Counted from the first letter of the stretch, positions 1-12,760 are shown. The stretch is 64,000 nucleotides of DNA from Sapria himalayana (GCA_029783825.1 JAREIK010000373.1:153286-217285); one strand, 5' to 3'. Numbers and translations are program-made. Notes: generated by a model from the sequence alone, not told the origin.

Positions 1-457
1 AGGCATGACACAAAAATGACATGCTTGGCATGACATGACACGAAAATGTCATGCCAATAAAATACCCACAAACAAAGTTCTCGGTAACCATTTCATACTA
101 TCCAAAACCTTTCAAAATCAGCAAATTGAATCTAACTACTATGTCACTGCTCGAAAACCATTGATTGCTCTATATGCATGATTTCTTTATTATCACTAAG
201 AAAAAATATTATTCATATTTAATTATTACATCGTTCATCAGTAATATAATGTCAAGTGATTTAAATATTCATATTGAAATCATTTTATCAACTAAAAAGA
301 GTATCCTAATAATTTTCTCAAAATATCTAAGTAAACTCCTTGGTAGCAATCTCCTTTCAAGTTAGAGATATCAATTGAGTTAGACAGCCCAAGTCGGGTC
401 CAAGGCATGACACAAAAATGACATGCTTGGTATGACATGACACGAAAATATCATGCC
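1..457. repeat. 55-bp direct repeat flanking 347 bp
   Basis: Bases 1-55 and 403-457 are near-identical (two differences seen), both beginning AGGCATGACACAAAAATGAC. The GCATGAC-rich motif resembles a decayed form of the GGCACGAC-rich subterminal DNA of the hAT elements further along. The 347 bp between the copies is AT-rich and shows no coding signal. This could be a tandem duplication or two ends of a small element. The left copy starts at the window edge, so its true extent is unknown. Confidence 0.75.
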
Positions 458-800
458 TAGCAGGCATGGACTAAAGTCGTGCCTATCATGACACGACATA
501 GTCCATAACCATGCCTATACATGCTCCATGAAAGCTCATTGCAAGGCTCATGCCATGCCAGGCTAGCAATGGATGTGATGCATACCATGTCAGGCAATCC
601 CACATAGTATGGCACAACCAACACTAATAGGCATGAGCTACAGATTTCAGCATGACCAGCATGAATAGGCACAACCCACAGAGTTCGACATGACCAACAT
701 GAATAGGCATGGCCCACAAAGTTCAACACGACTAGCATGACCAGGAACAATGTGTGCCTAATACATGCATGTCGTGCTGTAGCATTTATTAAACATGCAT
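458..800. repeat. hAT-like GC-rich debris with 38-bp tandem repeat
   Basis: A stretch dense in GGCATG, CATGACA and AGGCACAAC motifs, like the subterminal regions of the hAT copies at 12.2-12.5 and 45.1-45.3 kb but with CG largely replaced by TG/CA. Inside it three imperfect 38-bp units lie at 626-663, 664-701 and 702-739, each starting AATAGGCA. The minus-strand frame across it (457-810) has no recognisable domain and is treated as chance. Confidence 0.6.
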
Positions 801-1600
801 GTGCATTCACTCACCTTTTTTATAATGTTATTAATAAATGGAACACGTGAATATATTATGAATTATAAGCTTTAGTTTATACATGAGATCTTAGGCAAAA
901 AATATTCTTCCTTAATTGCCTAAGTCAGTCTTCTCTTGCTCTCACAAAAGTTAAATTCACTTGATAGCACAAACAAGCTTAACAAAAAAGATAAATATTT
1001 AGAGAGAGAAAATATATTATAAATGAAACTTAGATGAATACAACGTCGTGATGACTCTTAATATAATGAGGGTAATCTTTCACTGATGGTTTAGATTATG
1101 TCATATGTCACAATAATATTATATTAGAAATACCTAAAATATTCTAGAATAATAAAAGACCTTGAAGTCTTTAGAACCTTCTAGAATCCATTTGGAGCCT
1201 CTTTAAGTCATTTCACTAGCTTCACTATTAAGCAGTCTCTTCCATTTTATCAAGTATTATTGTCTTGGTATATAATTATTTTTTCTCATGACACGTTTTG
1301 CCAAAATAACCTATATCATCTTTTCATAGAAAAATTTTACTCCTATTGGTATTTGGTGTGACTCACCTCATTTAGGATCACATTAATCATCATGGAATAG
1401 CTTCAACATGCTTACATGAAATACTAAATACACTTTGAGTTTTTGAGATAAATCAAGTTGATATCAGATATTACAAACTATTTTGAGAATACAATAAGGT
1501 ATTTTTGTATCTTCATACTAGTCTCTTGAGTACTCCTTTATGCTGCAATACTAAGTATATTTTTATCAACACAAATCCCCCACTTGATAAAGTATATCCC
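801..1600. other. AT-rich intergenic DNA, no gene seen
   Basis: No frame, domain or RNA gene is recognisable. The position just downstream (minus sense) of the gypsy integrase relic means part of it could be the decayed 3' end or LTR of that element. I could not find a matching second LTR in the window. Confidence 0.4.
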
Positions 1601-4230
1601 TTCATTTGCAATTAGCCTTCTTCTTTAATCACATAACTATTTTGTGCAATACAATCCAAGTAAAATCAATTTATTTGTCTCACCTTAGCAAAAAGATAAA
1701 TTGTTGAATTTTATCTCGCTTATCCCATCTTAATAATATTTGGGATATATAGTTGTTTCCCAATCATTATTTCAAAATGACTTTATTCCATTACTTTTAT
1801 ATGCTACAAGTTATAAGAAAATTAGGTAATATCTAATAGTTTTGGTCAATCCCTTTGTGAGATAATCACAAATTAATGCAAAAATATCTCAAATAAAGAA
1901 TTCATCTATTCTATTTACCCATTAGTTTTATCGTCAAGCACTCGTCAAAAATTTTAAATTTGATCCCATCAATTTGAAAATCTCTATTCATAATCACCTT
2001 GAGAATTGCTCATCTTGATCACTGACATTGAACCAAGGAATATCCCAATACTTTATAATATTTTTAAGAAATAATTTTGATACTTCAACTAAATATCCTC
2101 TAATGACAAGAAAGAAAGTAATACACCCAAGAATTAATCATTATCACAATAATTTTTCCAAAGCTATCAATTTTAAAAAATTTCATAATAAAATCTATAG
2201 AGATACTTTTCCAAGGGCGTTCTAGGATTATTAATGGTGATAGAAGACTTGTTGTCTTCTATCCCATCTTGTTTTGTTGAAAAAATAGAAAAAACATCAT
2301 ATAGACTTCTACATCTTTTTTTATGTGTGAAAAATAGTATCACTCTTCCACTAGAGCAATGGTACGTTGCATATCTATATGGTTAGCACACTTGAAATCA
2401 TGTACTCCTAAATAATTTATTTTTGCAACCTTCCAAATGAAGAGGCATGCAATCGTTGTTTCTTTTTCAATAGTACATCATCTTCCACACAATTTTTTTT
2501 CCTTCTATGACATATTCCATAAAAGATTTAGTCATCAGATCTTTATATAATTCTTCTCTAATATGATATTTCAAGTATTTGTGTGATTGGCTAATAGCTA
2601 CAAGTTCAATTTTTTGGCTTGGCACATCTGATACCACATTGATTCTTCCTGATTTGTATTATAATGCATAATTAAACTCTACAAGGAGCATTTACCATCA
2701 TACATGTTTGGGAGTTTACTTCTTTTGTAACTAGAAATAACTAATATCTATATTATGAATTTTTATCACAAATCTTAATCCAAAAAAATAGTGTCTCCAT
2801 ACTTTCAAAAAATCAATCCTACTATCATTTCTTATTCATGGACTATATATTATTATTCAATTTCATTTAGCTTTCGAATTTCAAATAGAATTTGATGACT
2901 TGTTGAACAAATATGCCACCAATCATAAAATTGCCAAATAATTTGAAATGATATGATATGGCTAGGACATACTCTTAGGTGATATTTAGAGATGTCAAAC
3001 AGGCAGTGTCATACTAGCATAAGTAGTTTTGTAGGCTCATCTGAGCGACCGTGTTGTGCCTAGTAAGACATAGTTTTAGCATGGGTTGTGTCGTGCATGT
3101 ACGAATCTAAAAATGAGCAATTCGGCAGGGCTCATTGGCATGTCTTTGCACTAGATTTACTTGATCATATTTAGTCATGCCAAGTTGGGTCAGGCCTGGC
3201 CAGACTAATCTGGTTCATTCCATGCTAGTTTGGGTTAGGTCTCGGCTAGCCTGAGTTAGGACGAAGCTAGCCCAAGTCAAGACCAAGGTACCAGGCTAGC
3301 CTGTGTGGCCAACTAGGCTAAAACAAACCCGCATAGGCCGGCATGTCATGTGTGGCCATCCCGTGCCATACCTCACATGCCAAAACATTAGCTCGGCATG
3401 GCCCGAGCCATGTTGTAGACTGTAGCCAGCCTTGACATTGAACTAGTTCATATCATGGCAGGCATGGTTGAATCGTGTCATGCTCAAGTGGCCTAGCCCA
3501 GTTGACACCTTTAATGATATCTTGTTTTAAATCATCAAAAGATTTTTGGCAAGCTTTGCTCCATACCAAAGCCTTTTATTCTAGAACGTGTTAGTCAAAA
3601 ATATGACAATGCAAAAATATTTCCAAATAAAATGTTGATAATAATGATCAACTAAAAAAATGATCCCAGCTTTCTCACTTTAGTTAGTAGCTTTTATTCG
3701 ATAATAGCCCTCACTATCTTTGCCCATTCCTATTACTCCATCACTCACAATAAGACCTAGAAATGAAGTTTCTAGTTGAACAAAAAAATATTTTTTTCAT
3801 TTGATAATTCATATTTTTGCAAGGTTTAAAACACTTACCTCAAATGATTAACATATTTTTTTAATAATTTGCTGCTATACATAATATTAGCATCCAAATA
3901 TACTACTACAAAATGATCAATGAAAGATTGATTGTAGTACCTTGTTTATAAGTGTATAAAATATGATTAGTAAATTTTTAAATCCAAATAAAATTATCAA
4001 AAATTCATTGGAATCATACTTTTAACTATTTACACTTAATAGAACCCCAACCTCAAATCAAATTTTGAAAAACTATCTTGTATTCTCAAGTTGTTCTAGC
4101 AAGTCTGCAATCAAAGAAATTTAAAATTTATTCTTAATCAACTTATTGAGACCCGATATTCCATACATAACTACAATGATTCAATTTATATTCTTTGACA
4201 TAAAACAATAATACCATATGGATCCTTCGA
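1600..4230 (-). pseudogene. Ty3/gypsy polyprotein relic (RT-RNase H-integrase), interrupted
   Basis: Reading the minus strand from about 4,230 down, degenerate gypsy pol motifs appear in the expected order. The reverse transcriptase has a DLRLG-like block near 4.07 kb, the catalytic region VVVYLDANI near 3,883-3,908 (family form YLDDI, so the second Asp is lost) and FLGLIVSDG near 3,750. Integrase motifs follow: PWKSISIDFI near 2,187-2,214 and FKLMGSNLKF near 1,945-1,985. Numerous stops and frameshifts make it non-functional. The RT-before-integrase order separates it from Ty1/copia; spacing and the IPW..SD..F stretch favour a chromovirus-like lineage, but no chromodomain was identified. A non-autonomous hAT element (2,988-3,514) splits it between RT and RNase H. 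Gag, protease and LTRs were not found. Assignment to gypsy is firm; exact ends are approximate. Confidence 0.8.
2980..3522. mobile_element. Non-autonomous hAT element with 8-bp target duplication
   Basis: The element spans about 2,988-3,514 (527 bp). It begins AGAGATGTCAAAC and ends GTTGACACCTTTAA, so the ends are imperfect inverted repeats around GTCAA. It is flanked by TGATATTT (2,980-2,987) and TGATATCT (3,515-3,522), an 8-bp target duplication with one mismatch, as expected for hAT transposition. The interior is GC-richer than its surroundings, full of GGCATG/GGCTAG motifs, and has no coding capacity. It lies inside the gypsy relic, so it is the younger of the two. Confidence 0.8.
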
Positions 4231-6650
4231 AGTTCAAAATATCTATCATCAATTAACTATTTTAATTGCTTCCTTGGCCATTTGAGTTATAGAGAATCAT
4301 TCAATAAGATGTCTTAGCATCAATTAACTATTTGACACCAACTTAAATTAATAGTTCACTTTCATCTTTGCTAGAAACATTTTTAGCAACTCTACAAACA
4401 TGACATTTCAAAATACATCTAGAAGTTTTAATATTTCTATAAGTGCCTCGCAAATGACCTCCAAATTCTAAGAAATCTTTTGTGTCATCAGACATATTAT
4501 TTCATTGTGTTTCACTCATTTTGCTAATTGCATTGTGCACAAGATTTTTTGTAGATTATCTGATAATTAACATTATTGAAATAATACATTGCAAATAAGA
4601 TTTAAAATACACATGCAGTCAGCAAAGAAAATTAGAAATACATTTACCTAATTTATAAAATCTAACCTAAATACTTATTACTATTTTAATATATCATATT
4701 ATGATATTAAGAATTTAAGTATATTAAATTGATGAAAATCATACAAATTCACTTATCTCGTACTATCTAAGATTACACTTAATCTACTAACCCCTCCAAT
4801 ATTTAACATAATATTGAAGTCTATTTTTTGTAGCTATGAATATTATGTTAGATAAAAAAATAGACATTGCTACTAAATATCATAAAAGCATTGTCATAGT
4901 CAATTAACAAGGAAAATTCATGAATAATTCTTTAGAATCGAGTGAAAGAATTACTAGTTGATGACGACTCACAATCACATGACATCAAGGATATCGAGAC
5001 TATGACTACAAACACAAGCTTGAAATGTGACAGGCCAAACCATATAGACGAATCATGGATATTAATGCATTGACATTTTATTATTGCTAACTATTATAAT
5101 ATATCATTCTTTTATAATCTTGTATTTTATTTTTATTTACAATATCATGATGAAACCAAGACTACGAAAATAAACATATTTTTTATTGAGTTGTAATTTT
5201 TATTCATTTTCATTTATAATGTACTTTATTTTTTATATTTATATATATAAAAATTAAATTTTAAGTTTAAAGATATACTTTATCTGAAAAAGTCAATGGC
5301 CACAGCTCCACATCCTATACCCAGTGACCCCTGGTTGTAAAATTTCAATTACAACTAGTGACAATGGCCACTTTGCACTGGCTGCTCCTGATTGGCTAAT
5401 CTGGTCCGGCCACATCACTTGAGAGGTAGACCATTGGGCCATTTCAGGCTTAATCTCATTGCTTGAGTACCCAATTCATGCCATGTTAGGCTGGATGGTC
5501 ACACAATCACTATGCCCCACTAAGTAAAGTCATTACATATCTACTATGTGCGATGAGGTATCGATGCCCATTGCATCCACACCATGATACGCAATGGTGA
5601 GCAATAGTACCAGTATGCGATGGTCCATGATTATTTGTGCACAATTGATGGTGCCCAAAAAATTAGGGTTTCATGGTAAGTCTCAAATTTCAATTGTTCT
5701 ATTTTTTGATTTTACCCAAAATATAACTTCAAAAAAACCTCATATTAGGATTTACTATTCATCTGGAAATATTTATCTAATTTTAATTGTAGTTTTGCAA
5801 ATCCTAATTGTTTGATTTAAAGCAGATATATATTTTTAAATTTTAAATTGAGAAAATCCTAATTCCAGTTGGCAAATTTAATTTGTATTATTAAGTATGA
5901 AAGAAAGATAATCATAATAGAGATAAATAACAGAGAACCTAATTTTAGTATACACAATGTATTAGAATAGGTCATACCATAGACAATTAATGAGTGTTAT
6001 TTTTAGAGAAGAAACCAGAAGTAATACACCAAGATAAACTAATTGTCAAAATCGGAGCAATCTAGAAGTTATTATAGAATTCATACATCATGACATTTAT
6101 TAGAGAAAAATATATATTTCTCTCTAACTCTAAGCTAGTAGCAGACACTTTTATTTCTTTATGTATTACTAGTTTCATCGCTCATATTCACTAATAAAAC
6201 TCTTTAATTATTGATAAGAAGTCATAACTCATTTCACAGATAATTATCTCATGAAATCATCTCTATTTTTAATTTTTTTTTCTTGTTCTAAAAATAATGT
6301 TTTGGGCAATGTTAAATCCTCTAAAAATATTGGATATAATAATATTCAGCTCAATTTTTTTTATTTTTTGATAACAAATGATAAATATTTAATTATTAAA
6401 ATGTAAAACTTTTAATTAAAAAGGTAATATGAAAATATCATTGAAATTGATCAAGATAATGAAAATTTAAGATGAAAATTATAGATTTCAAGAAACATTA
6501 ATATATAGTAGTGTTAAAATTAGCCATTTGTAATTTGAGTTTAAATTAGGAATAAAAGATAGTTTATGGTGGATGGATCCCAATCTCATGCATAAGGCTC
6601 CTACCTAGCATATCATTAGAGAGAAATTAATATTTTAATAACTTCATTTC
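4231..6650. other. AT-rich intergenic DNA with one GC-richer patch
   Basis: No coding frame with a recognisable domain. At about 5,290-5,580 there is a GC-richer patch (GGCCACAGCTCC..., CTGGTCCGGCCACATC) that stands out from the AT-rich surroundings and may be an unidentified repeat fragment. The short frame at 5,594-5,815 has no features of a real protein. Confidence 0.4.
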
Positions 6651-6663
6651 TCAAAATTAGAGA

Positions 6664-6878
6664 GGTTGTGTTTGATGAGTCTCAAACTTGAGACCTATCA
6701 TCATTTAATGAAGATACTAATCATCGTACTAATACATGACCATCAATATATGCTTGTAATACAAAGATTTTTAAGGTGATCTATCATCTTAATATTATTT
6801 TTGGCTAAATACTTTTAACTTTAAAGTTCTTATAAGATTCAGTATGTTAGTATTTACTTAATTACACACAAAATTATA
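6664..6878. repeat. Dispersed repeat, copy 1 (pairs with 9,906-10,122)
   Basis: Shared landmarks with the second copy, in the same order: ATGAGTCT, GAGA(C/T)CTAT, GAAGATACT, CATC..AC.AATACAT, ATAAGATT and a final CACA-rich end. The type of element is not recognised; no terminal inverted repeat or coding capacity is visible. Confidence 0.6.
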
Positions 6879-8325
6879 TAATTTATATGAAAAAAATGAA
6901 TTGGACAAAATAAATTATATTATTAGAAATCATATGTAATACAAAAATGTCAAAACATAGATGCAGTGTCAAGATGAATGCCTTAGAAAATTTATCATTA
7001 TAACATAAAAATAATAGAATAATGAAAAACTTTGAGTTTCATTCTAATAGTAAAACAAAATTAAAGAATTACATTTAACTTGATTTGATTTTGCATGGAG
7101 AACAAACACAAGGAGCCTTCAAGGAGGGACAAAATAGGGGATTGCCCTCGAGCAAGTCACGCCTCCTTCATCAAACTCATTCATTGTCATGGCCAACTAG
7201 TTTGACCATGGGGAATAGAAAGAAGAAATGATACTATTACATTCTTGCCTCGGGACAACAAAGGGGTATGCCTCAAGTCCTTGAAAAAGTTTTTCATTGA
7301 ATATTTAATTTTCATTCTTAATGATATTATATCATTTCTTTCTTTTTTCTAAAAGTATTTTATCAATTTTAAAGTTATGCAACTTTATAACAAACCAATG
7401 ACTTCTTATTTGAGGCTATTTTTTTTATACATCAATGCTATTACTTGGATCTCCTAGATCCATCATAATAAAGATCAATGGTCATATTTTTGATGTAGAC
7501 AAAATCATCCTTTCTTTAGGACATGCAATGTACTTTTAATGCAGTGACTATGGAAGATTATCAGCATCTGAAGGCCATAAGATAAGCATTCCTTTCCTAG
7601 CGGACATAAAGCTTGAGTTCAATTCTTGGGCATTATAGGTGAGATGAAGCTAGAGTCCAAATCTTACTTCTCTTCCTATAACTTGGCAAGGGTTCTAGAA
7701 ATGCTATAAAACTCAGTAAATGGTTGATTTAAGTTGATCTCACTCATCACAATCTAATATTCAAGACTATGGTAGGATGAGTGGATGGAAGTCTACTCGC
7801 ACTTCAATGAAATGTACTTCTAGTAAAGTCTTGAATACTAGTGGTGCACACAAAAAAAACTTGTGGTGCACATCAAACAAATTTTCGAGGCCTACATGTT
7901 TTATTCTAATTGTTGGTGATGAGCGAGACCTCTTGTTTTTTATTAGATTACATGAATCCATTTGTTGGAAGTGCTCTCTTTGGAAGTATTAACTTTTTAA
8001 TTTTCTTTCTATTATATTTAATATCTTCATTGGTAATTTTTTCATAGAATATGTTTGATATAAATTACTATCTATTGATATTAACTATTGTATTTTATGT
8101 TTATTAAATTAAATTGCTTTATAATTGTACTTGCATGAAAGTATCAAACTTGTGTGATTCCCAATGTATTTATACTTATTTTCTTATATTTTTTTTTCAG
8201 GAAATGAATGAAGAGATTATTTTTGCCCCCTAATACTTATAATGGTATTAGAAAGAGAGAGAAAGGTTGGATCAGTAACATGAACAATTGTTGATGCTAC
8301 ACTAAACATGGACTCCAACCTAGTA
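6879..8325. other. AT-rich intergenic DNA, no gene seen
   Basis: No protein domain recognised. Two overlapping short frames on opposite strands at about 7,767-7,992 are mirror readings of the same unremarkable DNA. A GC-richer stretch at about 7,090-7,270 contains no motif I can assign. Confidence 0.4.
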
Positions 8326-8329
8326 TTGG

Positions 8330-8650
8330 AGTCGAACAATGGCTTAGTAAGCATGTGATTGTGGTGACTATGCAATGGTACAATAAGTGTCTGGTTCTAT
8401 GGGAATGCAATTGTTGTGACTATGCAGTATGTGAGATAATGGATGTTATCATGTGTAGAATGTGAGTGGTGCAATTGTGATATAGTGGGTGCAGTTCAAC
8501 TATGAAACAATGCTTGTGTAGTGCAATTGTGGTGTAGTAAGTATGATCATTGAACTATGTGTGTGGTATAGTTGTGCAATCATGGTGTAGTGTGGGTGTG
8601 GTGCAGTGGGTGCCACCATGGTGTAGTGGGTACGATCATGTGCAATAGAG
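8330..8650. repeat. GT-rich imperfect tandem repeats
   Basis: Loose repetition of the words GTGCAATTGTGGTGTAGTG, TGTGACTATGCA and GTGGGTGC on the plus strand. The units are too degenerate to give one period. No terminal repeats and no coding frame. Confidence 0.5.
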
Positions 8651-9710
8651 GCTTGTTGATTTGGCTACTTGAGGCAGTGTTTTTTGCATAGTTTTTTTAC
8701 TAAAAAATGGTGATAGTCACTGTAGTATGACATTCAATAATCAAATGGAAGCTAAAAGCATACATATTCGCTATATGTCATTTTGGTGAGAATTTGATTT
8801 TAGGCAAAAACTATGTGAGACATTTATTCGCTATATGTTATTGTTGCATGGCAAGGATGTGCCACTGTGCCATGCCAGTCACAACACAGTAACATTCTCT
8901 TGTTGTGCCAGGAATTATTAAATATTAATACATCTTTATTTTTTTAATGATGTATTAATATTTTTGAAATTATGATACATGAAATGTAATTTATTAAAAT
9001 TTTAATTAATATTTGTATTTAATTATGCACATGTTTATATTATTAAAAATTCAGATAATTATTGTGCATGGTGATTTAGTCAAGACTTATGTTTGACACC
9101 TAGATGCATATAGTAAGTTTCAAAATTATGCTTCTAACAAAACATAGTGGTTGTATTGTGCCTTGGTGAAATGAAAATTACATTCATCAAAAGGTGGTCA
9201 AGTCTCCAATTTGAGACTTAATCCGATGTTGTCTCTTGGTTTTGAGGGATAAGATTGTTGAGATTTTAACTTCTTTCAAATATCACACTAAGCAAGAGCC
9301 TTATGCAAAGGTGTGGTTTTTTTATTATACTAACAAAAACATGATTGCATATGACTTATATGATGCAAAAATATATGTGAGGAAGCAAGTACATTGATAA
9401 TGTGAGTAATCATTAAAGAGAGAAATTTAAAAGGACCAATGGGGGTATGCCAATGGAGTTTCAATGTGAATTGTGCTAAAAAAATGAGGAATGAATAAAT
9501 GTCATATTTTCTCAATTCACAAGAAAATCTTCAAGAGAAAAATGTTGAAAGAATGTCATGAAATCATCAATATGATGCCTTAACATAGAAAAGTTCTCAA
9601 TATCATTTGTACATATTTATAAGATTGAAAAGGGTAAGTAGGGAAAGATGATCATAGACAACTACACAAGTAGATATATCAATTTTATGAAGATGCACAA
9701 CAAGGAGGTT
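8651..9710. other. AT-rich intergenic DNA, no gene seen
   Basis: No recognised gene or element. CATTTGGTGAG/TATTCGCTATATGT appears twice near 8,767 and 8,825, indicating a small local duplication. Confidence 0.35.
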
Positions 9711-9800
9711 GCATGGTGGAGTAGGTAGAAGTGCATGTTTTTCTTGATTTTTGTGGCATGGTGGGGTAGGTAGTGGTGTATTTTTATCTTGATTTGTGTG
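9711..9800. repeat. Two tandem 45-bp units
   Basis: Units at 9,711-9,755 and 9,756-9,800 both begin GCATGGTGG(A/G)GTAGGTAG and end TTGATTT(T/G)TGTG. Because 45 is a multiple of three, the minus strand reads as a repeated peptide inside a short frame (9,603-9,854). That frame has no other sign of being coding. Confidence 0.8.
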
Positions 9801-9905
9801 GCATTGTATTGTGGATTTGGAGGTAGATGTCGTATCCCATGTACAATGCTTCATGTTTAGCTGGACCTTTTGGAATAGTTAATATCTTGAAATTTATCCC
9901 AAAAA

Positions 9906-10122
9906 TTTTGTGAAGCATCATTTAATGAGTCTAGAATCTGAGATCTATTATTCTTAGATGAAGATACTTGTCATCACACCAATACATTACATGATCTATA
10001 TAGCACAAGGACATTTCAAATGATTAGTCATAAAAATTTTATTCTCGTTTATATATATTTAATTTTAAAATTTTTATAAGATTTGATGTGTTATTGTTTG
10101 TGCAATCACACAAATCGCATGA
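9906..10122. repeat. Dispersed repeat, copy 2 (pairs with 6,664-6,878)
   Basis: Second copy of the repeat at 6,664-6,878, in the same orientation. It abuts the truncated 3' end of the minus-strand hAT copy, so the breakpoint that removed the hAT C-terminus lies at or near its edge, about 10,122-10,150. Confidence 0.55.
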
Positions 10123-10124
10123 TG

Positions 10125-11822
10125 ATATAAGGACTATAAATACATAAATTCCTTATTTGCAAACTATCAAGTGAGATTTGTCCATGTTTGCATTTATCAA
10201 GTTGAATTTGATTAAAGATGGTATCTATGTCTGTACTCACAGTCTCACTACTATTATCACCATACCTAGTATCGAAGTATGTGAACAGGTTAGTCAATTT
10301 CTCGTGAATGAACCCTTTAGGTGGGTCTTATAGGTTCATGCACAAGAAAATATAAGTCAAAATATTATCTAGCATTTTCACCTTAACCTTAGGGTCCATG
10401 CATGCAACGAGATAATAAAGAGATGGAATGGTAGACTAGTACTTTAAGTACCTGGTTTCTATCTCTACAGCCATATGACTAAGTATCAGATCAGCTTGAT
10501 ACTTTCTAAAAATACTATTAATGTTGCATATGTACCTGAGTGCATTGCAAGTCGTGAAAGTATAAATCGACGAACAAATGTACTGTTGTGTCATAAAAGA
10601 TCTTCAGGAATTTCATAAATGAAATTCCTGAAGCCTAGTCAGTGTCGTCAATAATAAGTCGATCCCTCTTACTATTGACGTAGTCAGATATCATGTGTTC
10701 GTATCCAGCACATAATTCTAATATCAGGTACGTATAATTCCAATGGTATCTCTCATCCGATTAGAATTTCTTCTTCTTAAGATTTGAAGATAAATAGAGA
10801 GTACCAAACTCGTGTTGTCTACGAGGAGTGTGAATATATTTTAGTGAATTACGAATATTATCCAACGCAGGGAAACACACCTTAATTCCCGCTTGTACAA
10901 TCATATTAATCACGTGACACATGCATTTAACATGAAAAATCATTCCTAACGGTGTGTCTCTAATATTCCTAACAAATATATTAAGCACTACTTCATTATT
11001 AGATGTATTATCGAATGTGATACTAAAAATTTTATTTTGAATTTTATATTCTCTAAAGATTTTCATCATACACTTAAAAATTATCGGGCTATCATGAGGA
11101 TATAGAATCTCAGAGAATCCTAAAATTTTTTTATTTATTATCCATTTAGAATCTACATTATGGGAGGTGAGACATGCATAAGATGATTCATCGTGACTTG
11201 TCCATATATCAGACGTCATGGACACCACTCCTCTATATGCTATAAATTCTTTAATTATTTTTTACTTTTCTAACTTATAAAATTTCAGTATGTTGTTCTT
11301 TAATGTAGACCTAGGAATCCTATGTAAATAGACTGAAAATATGACTGCATGATGCTCACTAACCTTGAATCTTAAAATATGATCGGAAGACCAATCAATG
11401 TGATAAGTTTGGCCATGCATTCTCTATCTAACTCACTACGGTATATGAAAAAGTAAACTTTGAGACTGAACTCGATCCAGTCTTAAAAAATGTACTGCTA
11501 AGTTGGGTTTGACTAGGATCTAATGCACCATATTTTTTGGTGCATATTTTAGCATACCTTTTAAGGTACTCAGTCCCAAACGAACTCTTACAAGTTAAAT
11601 TTTTCATACAATATTTGCACTATGCCATTTCTTCTTCCTCACCCATAATATTTTTTTGTTTTATTATATTAAAATGAGTCCAAACTATAGAAGTCTTCCT
11701 AGTATTTTGTTTTTTAGATGTTTGGGTTGAGACGACCAGAGAAACCAAAGTTTCAGCAACCTCAGATCTTTGTGTAAGATTTTTATTTTCTAAATTTTAA
11801 TATTTTTCATTAGTATTAGTTT
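10125..11822 (-). pseudogene. hAT transposase pseudogene (RICESLEEPER-like), family A
   Basis: Minus-strand homologue of the 46.0-48.2 kb transposase. The longest open pieces are 10,761-11,228 and 10,106-10,297 (the latter runs into flanking DNA). The first carries the TSDIWTSHDESSYACLTSH block and VDSKWIINKKI, where the plus-strand copy has a stop in place of the Trp. It continues through the NASNN-like, CHVINMIVQAG and SDLRHHWNYTYLML-like regions. A degraded BED-type zinc finger lies near 11.55-11.65 kb. The C-terminal hAT dimerisation domain is absent because the element is truncated. No start codon survives at the position of the ATG in the other copy. It is non-functional, but useful for inferring ancestral residues. 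Confidence 0.85.
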
Positions 11823-12509
11823 TTTTTTATTTTTGTTAGACAAGAGGTAGAGCCTAGATGATAGAATAAGATTAAAAAGTAGAGATTAGAGAGTGAGAGA
11901 GATTAAACGAAAATATTAATTATTTTTAAATATTAATTATTAAGTTAAAAGTTTTAGTTAAATAATAAAAAAAATTAAAAATACCCATAAAGCAGTGAGG
12001 TAGATCACATGCACCATAGTCTAGTTCAAATTTCCAAAATCGAGCCCGAGTTGCGAGTCTCGAAAAGTCGAGTCGAATAATGAAATTCTGAGAGAGAGAA
12101 GGGATTTGAGCGAGTGAGAATAAATATTTTTAAAAATATAAAATTTATAGAGAGGTGGGGGGTTTATAGATTAAAAGAATATTTTTTTTAAAAAAGTAAT
12201 TTTTATGTTTTTTTACCATTGGGGGGGGGATTCGGGTTGGAGTGGATTCGGACCCGTGCCCACGTGGTTTTCGTATGGCCGTGTTGTGGTGTCTAGGGTA
12301 GTGCGGGCGGGCCGTGACAACCGACCACGGAACTATGTTGGGCCAGGCACTGCACGAGGTTCACTTGGGCATGACACACATGATTGGTGCAATGTTAGTC
12401 ATAGCACGGGCTCAGGCACAGGAAATTCTATGATGGGCTAGCCCAGGCACGACCTAATCGTGTCGTGCCTCGTGCCGGATGGCCCGACCTAGCCCGATCG
12501 ACACCTCTA
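10125..12509 (-). mobile_element. 3'-truncated hAT element, family A, minus copy
   Basis: Inverted, truncated relative of the complete hAT at 45,077-48,764. Its 5' end is at 12,509: on the minus strand it begins TAGAGGTGTCGA, matching the TAGAGGTGT end of the complete copy. GC-rich GGCACGA subterminal DNA, a pyrimidine-rich (minus sense) leader near 12.07-12.17 kb and the transposase follow. The other terminus, the dimerisation domain and the target duplication are missing, replaced by the dispersed repeat ending near 10,122. Confidence 0.8.
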
Positions 12510-12588
12510 TAGGCACGACACTCCAACCTGGTGGGGCCTGAAAAAATCGGGCAGAGCTTGCCCACCCCAGCCCATTTGACAACTCTAG
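12510..12588 (-). mobile_element. Terminus of a second hAT element
   Basis: On the minus strand this begins TAGAGTTGTCAAATGGGCTG, another hAT-type end distinct from the family-A end at 12,509. It is followed by GGTGGGCAAGCTCTGCCCG. Only about 75 bp lie between the two ends, which suggests that family A inserted into the subterminal part of an older hAT. Its opposite end was not found. Confidence 0.6.
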
Positions 12589-12760
12589 CATATATATATG
12601 TGTGTGTGTGTAGCTATATGCATGTGTCAACGTTATGTATATGCATATATATGCATGCTTATATACATCTATTTATACGTATGCATATATCTATATTCAT
12701 AAGTATATATACACATATATAAATACACACACACACATACACATGTATATATGTGTATAT
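12589..12760. repeat. Alternating purine/pyrimidine microsatellite
   Basis: Runs of (TA)n, (TG)n, TATATGCATG and (CA)n words. Short frames reading through it (for example 12,531-12,722) are low-complexity artefacts. Confidence 0.75.

Noticed and set aside
457..810. 117-codon Cys/His-rich minus-strand frame
   Set aside because: Its regularity comes from the 38-bp tandem repeats and GCATG-rich DNA; no domain is recognisable.
2028..2225. 65-codon plus-strand frame
   Set aside because: Antisense of the gypsy integrase relic.
5594..5815. 73-codon frame as a possible small gene
   Set aside because: AT-rich composition, no family resemblance, no supporting context.
12205..12441. 78-codon Gly-rich plus-strand frame
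   Set aside because: Lies antisense in the GC-rich subterminal region of a hAT element and has no domain.
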